64,000 nt of DNA. It comes from Bradysia coprophila (Eukaryota > Arthropoda > Insecta > Diptera > Sciaridae). Shown in pieces: positions 56,547-64,000 of this stretch. Numbering within the stretch: position 1 is the stretch's first letter; every line of letters begins with the position of its first letter. A model generated the notes under the pieces. That model did no database searches. It was given only the letters and a program-made list of their open reading frames with translations, and was not told where the DNA came from. The stretch is from positions 1,770,645 to 1,834,644 of the forward strand of contig NW_023503941.1 in the NCBI RefSeq assembly GCF_014529535.1, given 5' to 3'. A program made the translations under genes and the position numbers.

Positions 56547-56621
56547 TGTTGGGATATCAGTCGTTTTAGAAGTGTAGTCAACACTGCTTTTTATAACAGT
56601 TTATAACAGTTTTTATAACAG

Positions 56622-57938
56622 AAATTTGACGAAATTCGAAAATTTGACGAAATTTGACGAAATTCGAAAATTTGACGAAATTTGACGAAATTCGAAAATT
56701 TGATGAAATTCGAAAATTTGACGAAATTCGAAAATTTGACGAAATTCGAAAATTTGACTAAATTTGAAAATTTGACGAAATTCGAAAATTTGACGAAATT
56801 TGACAAAATTCGAAAATTTGACGAAATTCGAAAATTTGACGAAATTCGAAAATTTGACGAAATTGGAAAATTTGACGAAATTTGAAAATTTGACGAAATT
56901 CGAAAATTTGACGAAATTTGAAATTTGCCTAAATAAGAAAATTTGATGAAATTCGAAAATTTGACGAAATTTGACGAAATTCGAAAATTTGACGAAATTT
57001 GACGAAATTCGAAAATTTGATGAAATTCAAAAATTTGACGAAATTCGAAAATTTGACGAAATTCGAAAATTTGACTAAATTTGAAAATTTGACGAAATTC
57101 GAAAATTTGACGAAATTCGAAAATTTGACGAAATTTGACAAAATTCGAAAATTTGACGAAATTCGAAAATTTGACGAAATTCGAAAATTTGGCGAAATTG
57201 GAAAATTTGACGAAATTTGAAAATTTGACGAAATTCGAAAATTTGACGAAATTTGAAATTTGCCTAAATAAGAAAATTTGATGAAATTAGAAAATTTGAT
57301 GAAATTAGAAAATTTGACGAAATTCGAAAATTTGACGAAATTTGAAAATTTGACGAAGTTCGAAAATTTGACGAAATTCGAAAATTTGACGAAATTCGAA
57401 AATTTGACGAAATTTGACGAAATTAGAAAATTTGACGAAATTCGAAAATTTGACGAAATTTGAAAATTTGACGAAATTCGAAAATTTGACGAAATTTGAA
57501 AATTTGACAAAATTTGAAAATTTGACAAAATTCGAAAATTTGACGAAATTCGAAAATTTGACGAAATTTGACGAAATTCGAAAATTTGACGAAATTTGAA
57601 AATTTGACGAAATTTGAAAAAATTTGACGAAATTAGAAAATTTGACGAAAATCTAAAATTTGACGAAATTTGACGAAAATCTAAAATTTGACGAAATTTG
57701 AAAATTTGACAAAATTTGAAAATTTGACGAAATTTGACGAAATTCAAAAATTTGACGAAATTTGAAAATTTGACGAAATTTGAAAAAATTTGACGAAATT
57801 AGAAAATTTGACGAAATTCGAAAATTTGACGAAATTTGAAAATTTGACAAAATTCGAAAATTTGACGAAATTCGAAAATTTGACGAAATTTGACGAAATT
57901 CGAAAATTTGACGAAATTTGAAAATTTGAAAATTTGAC
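56622..57938. repeat. 18-bp minisatellite, copy C, about 1.3 kb
   Basis: The longest array, mainly GACGAAATTCGAAAATTT and GACGAAATTTGAAAATTT with occasional 10-bp (GACGAAATTT) and 28-bp steps. A block of about 300 bp (56630-56935) is repeated at 56945-57255, including the unusual junction TTTGCCTAAATAAG, so higher-order duplication occurred. No gene is present despite long open frames. Confidence 0.97.
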
Positions 57939-58068
57939 GAAGAAAGTAATTCTCTATCTGCCACCATTCAAGTTATATCTCTAAAACCCTAATTGACCCA
58001 CCCATTTCCAACTTTCGACATTTTTCACATATGCCCCTCTGTTCTACTCGTAAAACTCTGAGACTTTG
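57935..58068. repeat. 132-bp unit, single, copy C
   Basis: One unit, beginning GACGAAGAAAGTAATTCTCT immediately after the minisatellite. Confidence 0.93.
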
Positions 58069-58781
58069 CCGAAGAAAGTAATTCTCTATCTCTCATAACC
58101 CAAAAAAATATTAGTCCTTTCATCCTACGCTCGAGTAGCTCAAAATTTGGTCACTCTAATCACTCTAGCTCAAACGAATCTGCCCCGATTTTTTTAATTA
58201 TTTTTTTGTTCGAATCGTGTTACGAATACCTTTCATTCGCACGCCTCTGTAGGTATCAATACAGCTAAGCTACAGCCGAAAACGCGTTCCCGACCCTCGA
58301 AAACCACACTCAGAAACCACTTCCAGGCCAATAAAACAAAATTCTGGTTTTTCCTGGGGTAATGGCGTATCACATTTTCATGCCCACCCTGAGGTTCCTG
58401 CAAACTTTCATGGAGATTGGCTGACTAGTTTCCGAGATCGACCGTCGATAGATAGACAGATAGACAGATAGAAACATACAGAGTAAGTTGAAAGATTTTG
58501 ATTGTTTGGAAAACGTTAATTTGGTGTATTTTGTATGAAAAGTGACCAACTTCAAAACGATGTATCTCCGGCAATTTTAAAGTTACATAGTCGAGTGATA
58601 GCTCGTTTTGCTCGTATTTGAAGCGCGAATAAGAAAGAATAGGATTTGTGGTGATACAGGCCAAAGGAAAGAAACTTAAATTCTCGCCTATATATAGTTG
58701 CCGCGTCTCAAAAAAAATTTCTTCGTTCTTTTTTTGGAAGTTAGACTGCGTCAAGTCCTCCGCTATCACTCCGGACATGAT
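58069..58781 (+). repeat. Fixed tail of composite repeat, copy C
   Basis: Matches the tails of A and B and ends at the same GGACATGAT boundary. The GATA tract is reduced to a few units interrupted by GACA. Confidence 0.9.
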
Positions 58782-59177
58782 ACGATCTTGGTTGAACGTG
58801 GATAGGTTTGTATAGAATTTTTGCCGGATCGGTGATCGATTGATTAAGGAAGAGACTATTGATAGTATATTCGGGATTATATACCAGTAAATTATCCCTC
58901 CAATTGAATCAAATCCCATGGTTGTTAGCACACATACGTACGTGTAATCGGCGCGGCGGTAAGAAAGATTATTTTCTATACCTAGGACATTGAATGTTAT
59001 GAGTCTTTTTTTTTTGCTGTGACGTACACCACATGCCTCAAATAGTTTAAAGAAAAACCTGAACAAATATTCTATTCTCAATAATATCGCGTCTCTTGGA
59101 GTCATGATGCATTTCAAATATTTTTCAAAAAAAATTGTTCCATCTTCTCAAACATTTACGTTCAACAGTAGAGTTGG
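58782..59177. other. Upstream flank of the secreted-protein gene
   Basis: Unique A+T-rich sequence between the composite repeat and the promoter. No gene is seen. Confidence 0.55.
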
Positions 59178-59213
59178 TATAAAAGCCGATGAGATTGGTT
59201 GCTTTGAATCAGT
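59178..59213 (+). promoter_or_regulatory. TATA box and TCAGT initiator
   Basis: TATAAAAG at 59178-59185 and TCAGT at 59209-59213 place the predicted start (A at 59211) 33 bp downstream of the TATA box, the arthropod optimum. They lie 165 bp upstream of the ATG at 59376. An intron in the 5' UTR (donor G|GTAAAA near 59242, acceptor ATGTAG near 59364) is possible. Confidence 0.75.
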
Positions 59214-59375
59214 AGCTCTAGTGACTTTGGAATTCCAAATAGGTAAAAACGAGAAATCAGAAATATTTTTATTCTTCTCCAAAGTTTGCTCCGAAAACTC
59301 GTAGCTGGCCTTTCTTGCATAGATGGTTGCGGACGATAATTAACTTCTTCTATTTTCCATGTAGAGAATCACACG

Positions 59376-60107
59376 ATGAATAAAATTTTATGCTTAGCAA
59401 TTGTACTTGCTGCATATGCTCCCATTTCGGCATACGCTGACACATCCCTTCAAAAATTGGCTTGGGTGCTTGCAAACAGGGACACCGCCGAGTTGGACCA
59501 ATATGATAGTTTTCCGTCTGTCTGGAATGATGGCGTCAGCACGCAGTACGTCTCATTCGAAGTGACAACCACCGACGATCCAGGTAAGTTTCATCTGGAC
59601 CGATCGATAGCTTATTACCATTAAGGGTAATAATACCCGGTCCACAACAGCAATCACACTAAAACAATAAATTTATGTTTAGCCGATGTCTATTACACTA
59701 TCGAGCAATACATGGCAAAGGCTGTTGGTGATGCCGAATCATCGTACGTCTCTAACGGAAATTTGGTTACAATTACCTACACGGGCGATTACAATCCTGA
59801 CTTAAAGGAGCCAACTAAAGTTCAATCGTTGATCGATGTGATGTCCGCTTTTGACTATCCTGTTCTTGGCAATATCGAATGCGAAAAGGAATACGTCTAC
59901 ACATCGAGAAGTGGTTTCGCTTATATCAGTCTCATAATACCATGCAATGGCACCTACTATCAATCACAATGTAACACAGTTTGGGCATATTTGAGTGAAA
60001 ACGGATATTTGGATAGCTATGCCAGTAATACTTGCTTCGAGGAACCAGACAGCGATTCCGCTTTATTGGAAATTTGGTCGACCAATTGTAAAGTTTGCGC
60101 TCATTAA
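59376..60107 (+). CDS. Secreted Cys-containing protein, 210 residues, unrecognised
   Basis: Exon 1 is 59376-59583, a 99-bp intron (donor G|GTAAGT, acceptor TTTAG) follows, and exon 2 is 59683-60107 ending TAA. Together they make 633 nt and 210 residues. The N-terminus MNKILCLAIVLAAYAPISAYA is a clear signal peptide with cleavage expected before DTS. The mature part is acidic, has a repeated Ser/Tyr-rich texture and six cysteines, all in the C-terminal half (NIEC, IPCNG, SQC, NTC, TNCKVC), enough for three disulfides. One N-glycosylation sequon lies at NGT. There is no membrane anchor, so it is secreted. It resembles no family I can name; a tissue-specific (for example salivary or cuticular) product is a guess. 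The strong TATA/Inr promoter and nearby poly(A) signal fit an abundantly expressed single gene. Confidence 0.85.
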
Positions 60108-60155
60108 ATGATGTTTTTTTGTACAAAAAATATAATTAAAAATTGAAGCATTTGG

Positions 60156-60161
60156 AATAAA
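60156..60161 (+). terminator. Poly(A) signal AATAAA
   Basis: AATAAA 49 bp after the stop codon of the secreted-protein gene, followed by a TGTGGTTTTG-type G/T-rich stretch. Confidence 0.8.
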
Positions 60162-60397
60162 TGTGGTTTTGTACTGGTTCATTCCCGATTATTCCACATT
60201 ACCATCAGTAACACTAAGAATTAGGAACGTTCCGGTTCCGGTTTATAAGTTCCGTTTCCGACCAAAAAAATGTGGAATACAGACAACGTATTGCGCAACA
60301 AGTTCATCTAAAGTGTAATAGATTTGCACATTATGGTAGTACGTAAGTTGGATAAACCTTAGAGTATTAAACGTAGAGAGGAAATTTGTCCACGAAT

Positions 60398-62143
60398 AGT
60401 AGGGCTCACTAGTTGAACAAAGTACATTTTTTGGTGCATTTTGGTATAAAAGCGTGAATTTTTTACCATTGATAAATATGCATTTGGGGATTCCAAAACG
60501 ATTAGGAGACTTTGAAAAAGTGACCTCTAGCGCCATCTACATCCGGTTGAAGTTTTTGATGCAGATTTAACTTGAATGAATTTCTGTGTAGCGGGAATCG
60601 AAGCTACGCAGGTGATATTGGTCTCAAACGAAAGCTGAGCTCAAAGTTTTATTATTAGCAGTTTTTCCGAATTTTCTGAAAAATGATATTTTAAAACTGA
60701 GGTGAAAGTTAAGTAATTTTTAAAATTGATTCAAAAAAGTTTTTTTTTCTTCGCTATTATCGTTGCACGTTCAGTTTCCAAACTTTTAACGATGAAAAAG
60801 TTTTTGGATGTTCCGCAGCAGTGGTAAATAGTTTCAGTTTTCATCGAAAATTTGAACCCTTTTGCATGGCGAATTTTTTTCGGCGAAATTTTTTTTCGTA
60901 AATTTAATGAGACTAGTACTGGGAATGCTAGGCATGATCTAAAAACAAAATAAAACCAGTTTTTCGATTTTTAAAAAAATTTTGAGTTTCCGAGATCTGC
61001 TAAAATCTGTAAAATTTCCTCCTTCGGCGAACTTTGACAGACCCTAAAAAATCGATAAACGTTTCAAACGATAAACGATACCAAACACTCTAATTCCGGA
61101 TCAAAGGATGTATGCCTTGTGATGTGAGATATGTGGTTGGACCCAATTTTAAGCAAATTTCGAAAGATATGAGAGGTAAGTATAAAAAGGCAAAACAAAA
61201 ACGATTTTAATTATTTTGGGTGAGTCAGCTTTTGACAACTTCCGTTTTCTAATCAATTTCCCTTTAAAAATGATTTTTGCGGCTTTTCCACTTACCTCTC
61301 ATATATTTCGAAATTTCCTTGAAATTGGGTCCAACCACATATCTCACATCACAAGGCATACATCCTTTGATCCGGAGGTAGAGTGTTTGGTATCGTTTGA
61401 AAGCTGAGGGTCCCAGCTAAGCATTTAAAGTAATCGTGTGCTGTTTGTGGCGTTTATGGATTTTTTAGAGTCTGTCAAAGTTCGCCGAAGGAGGAAATTT
61501 TACAGATTTTAGCAGATCTCGGAAACTCAAAATTTTTTTAAAAATCGGAAAACTGGTTTTATTTTGTTTTTAGATCATGCCTAGCATTCCCAGTACTTGT
61601 CTCATTAAATTTACGAAAAAAAATTTCGCCGAAAAAAATTCGCCATGCAAAAGGGTTCAAATTTTCGATGAAAACTGAAACTATTTACCACTGCTGCGGA
61701 ACATCCAAAAACTTTTTCATCGTTAAAAGTTTGGAAACTGAACGTGCAACGATAATAGCGAAGAAAAAAAAAAACTTTTTTGAATCAATTTTAAAAATTA
61801 CTTAACTTTCACCTCACTTTTAAAATATCATTTTTCAGAAAATTTGGAAAACCGCGGGAAAATCGGAAAATTCGTGAAATTTCTTTGCACTAAAAAAAAC
61901 TTTGAACCCTCAGCTTTCGTTTGAGACCAATATCACCTGCGTAGCTTCGATTCCCGCTACACAGAAATTCATCAAAGTTACCTCTGCATCGAAAACTTCA
62001 ACCGGATGTAGATGGCGCTAGAGGTCACTTTTTCAAAGTCTCCTAATCGTTTTTGATTCCCCAAATGTATATTTATCAATGGTAAAAAATTCACGCTTTT
62101 ATACCAAAATGCACCAAAATGCAGGCAGCTAGTGAGCCCTACT
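60398..62143. mobile_element. 1.75 kb foldback with arms of about 0.8 kb
   Basis: The outer ends are AGTAGGGCTCACTAG and its complement. The arms pair over most of their length (for example GTGTAGCGGGAATCGAAGC at 60587 with its complement at about 61960) and meet near 61250. The right arm has about 70 bp not in the left (61405-61470). Flanks share only a short ACGAA, so the duplication length is unclear. No transposase frame is seen. Confidence 0.88.
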
Positions 62144-62399
62144 ACGAAATGTGGTTCCAACATCAGTTTGTTTTATCGTATAATTTTAACACCAATACGT
62201 GTATACGCTTTCGACAATTCAATTTGCCCTCTTAATTTAAGAGAGCAAACCCATACCAATAAACATTTCGTATTCCCCTCTAGATATAATTACTCTTAGG
62301 GATGAACGTCGAATTATGATTTTATGGCGCAACAAATAACTAATGATGATCAGAATATATCAGGACCTATTTTTAATTCATTAAATTCATCAAATTCTT

Positions 62400-62625
62400 G
62401 AAAATTGCGGTGTGCAGTGACACGAACGTTCGATACAAATGCCATTTCCTTCTTTCGTTAAAAACCAAAAAGGGAATAGAACCTTGGCCATCGGTTTCGG
62501 GATAGCAAAATTATATTGTGAAATACAAGTAAATCATAGTCAACGACTTTAAAAAAAGGTGTCATTACCATCAAGCCTGTTTGGTACACCGAACGTCTGA
62601 ATGACATACTATATATACCTTGGTA
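62400..62625. mobile_element. Older relative of the 269-bp CAAGG MITE
   Basis: The interior matches 12970-13194 (AAATACAAGTAAAT, GTGTCATTACCATC, CGTCTGAATGACAT) and the right end CTATATATACCTTGG corresponds to the CCTTG terminus. The left end is degenerate. Confidence 0.75.
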
Positions 62626-62742
62626 ATTTCAAAGTAATGTCTCATTTGACTCCCTTGACTTAGTATATTTAATACTTAAAAAGAATCGAAAAGTGAACAG
62701 CGCATTCATAAACTGTCAACTTGTCACAAACACTGTATAGAT

Positions 62743-62976
62743 CAAGGTTCTGAAAGAACAGGTTAAGACACCCACGAGGGCGGCTGACGCACAAATTCAT
62801 TACAGATTGTTTGAAATGTCAACTTGAAGAAAAAAAAAAGAAGTTTTTATCAGGTTGACATTTCAAACAATCTGTATTGAGTATGTTCAATAAATAGCAT
62901 CTATTTGTCAAAATTTGTGTGTCACCGCCTTCGTGATCAACTCAGATGTGTCTTAACCTGTTCTTTCAGAACCTTG
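62743..62976. mobile_element. 234-bp MITE, CAAGGTTCTG ends
   Basis: Inverted ends CAAGGTTCTGAAAGAACAGG, continued to TTAAGACA. GTATAGAT is exactly duplicated at 62735-62742 and 62977-62984 (8 bp). An inner palindrome (TTGACATTTCAAACAATCTG) lies near 62815-62880. It is the best-preserved member of the family seen at 12012 and 20395. Confidence 0.94.
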
Positions 62977-62984
62977 GTATAGAT

Positions 62985-63483
62985 CTCTTCGTTTGGTGAA
63001 ACTGATGACGGAAACGTGAGGAATGGTGGGGAAAAGTGTGCAAACTAATCGAAACCAACTTCACAATTTCACATAGTAATGAATAAGTGAGTGCGTCCAA
63101 TTCTTTGAAATGAATGCAAATGAACTACTATTTGTTCAAAAATGAAATGCACAGTTTTTAGTATTTCGAGACATTTCAAAATTGCAATCTGTCAGATAGT
63201 AAAGGATGCGTTTAATTACCCGGCGCATTAAAAGATTTGAAATTTGAATGATTTTTTCCACAGCTACAGATTTTTGCATGTTAAGTTTCTTACATTTTTG
63301 GCAGATAGCATTTTAATAGTAGGAAACTTAGATTTCGTAGGAAGAATTCGCGGACGGAAAAATATAAATTTATTTTCAGTCTGAGTATTGTTCTACATCT
63401 ATGATTTCTCTTAGATCGTGTTTCTATTCAAACAAATCGATGGTCTTTGAATACTCAAATCTGTAGAAAGACCGTCGGTTGCT
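62985..63483. other. Intergenic, nothing recognised
   Basis: A+T-rich, no convincing frame. Confidence 0.55.
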
Positions 63484-63579
63484 AGGAATCTCGCGCCGCG
63501 TCATTCACATTTTGACACATTTTGTATAAGGAAAATGTCACTTTGTGAGTAATTGTGAATGACGCGGCGCGAGATTCCT
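63484..63579. mobile_element. 96-bp palindromic element
   Basis: The arms are AGGAATCTCGCGCCGCGTCA and its complement, about 30 bp each, notably G+C-rich against the surroundings. A diverged relative is at about 55885-55970 (AGGAATCTTGAACCGGAG). The target duplication is not clear. Confidence 0.8.
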
Positions 63580-64000
63580 TTACACCAGACCGTCTGCTTC
63601 ATACATTTAGCAAATTTTTTACAAGAAGTTTTATCAGCACTTGAAGTGACGATATTGGAAACACGAATAAGCATCAGGGAAAAAATTTTTGTCAACAATT
63701 ATAAAAAAATGTGGCTCCTCTACAGTCCAACCGACTAGGCGAATAGATCAATTTTTGCATTTATCAATTAGTTTCAGTGATCATTCTAGTAATTATTACG
63801 CACTACATGGGAATAGAGTTGAATTAAATTCTACTTTACACACATTTAATAGTTGCTTTTGTTATTCAATGCACAAAACTTATTCTACAAAACCAGTTCA
63901 TTCGGCCAACATACATTTCTATTGAAATGGCAATTGTCAAAATGACATCGAAGCCATTGATTTATGATGCCGAGAAGGAACATTCATCTCGCAGAAATTT
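63580..64000. other. Intergenic to window end, nothing recognised
   Basis: A 78-codon frame begins near 63689 but shows no family features. Confidence 0.5.

Overview
This is eukaryotic nuclear DNA, most likely from an insect and probably a fly. The evidence is A+T-rich sequence, 60-100 bp GT-AG introns, insect-style acyl-CoA desaturases, a TATA + TCAGT core promoter, and a BEL/Pao retroelement. The species cannot be named from the sequence alone. Host genes are sparse and mobile elements dominate; most long reading frames are repeats or transposon proteins.

Layout. 1-1773: composite repeat (foldback arm, 18-bp minisatellite, 132-bp repeats, GATA microsatellite). 1.8-3.2 kb: a disrupted minus-strand coding fragment carrying a miniature transposon, and a two-exon hAT-dimerisation-like gene on the plus strand. 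3.8-7.3 kb: a modular 'GTACG' repeat with a 1.6 kb hAT-type element inserted in it and eight 143-bp tandem units. 7.7-27.6 kb: three head-to-tail minus-strand segmental duplications. Each carries a six-exon acyl-CoA desaturase. Copy 1 (8517-11552) has a 1-bp frameshift; copies 2 (16044-19934) and 3 (23778-26300) are open. Miniature elements present in one duplicate and absent from its sister provide natural empty sites. 28-33 kb: mostly repeats, including an inverted pair of AGTACTTCG-type arrays. 33166-43225: a complete, very young BEL/Pao element with a single 2540-codon gag-pol-env-like frame, inserted into another GTACG repeat. 43.2-46.8 kb: the rest of that repeat, with two inverted 1.2 kb insertions forming a large palindrome. 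48001-48694: an RNF185-type RING ubiquitin ligase. 49.0-52.5 and 56.0-58.8 kb: two more copies of the composite repeat, the first containing a truncated poly(A)-tailed LINE. 59.2-60.2 kb: a gene for a small secreted protein with a clear TATA/Inr promoter. 60.4-62.1 kb: a 1.75 kb foldback. 62.4-63.6 kb: three miniature elements.

How the parts relate. The functional host content is lipid metabolism (desaturase array, probably ER membrane), ER-associated ubiquitination (RNF185-like) and one secreted protein. The most notable material is the BEL/Pao element. Its leader carries a series of tiny hairpins with compensatory changes, its two LTRs differ only in the number of a 25-bp repeat at the predicted transcription start, and its polyprotein ends in a baculovirus-F-like envelope module. 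The second notable theme is a set of very small terminal-inverted-repeat elements (40 to 765 bp) with readable 8-bp target duplications.
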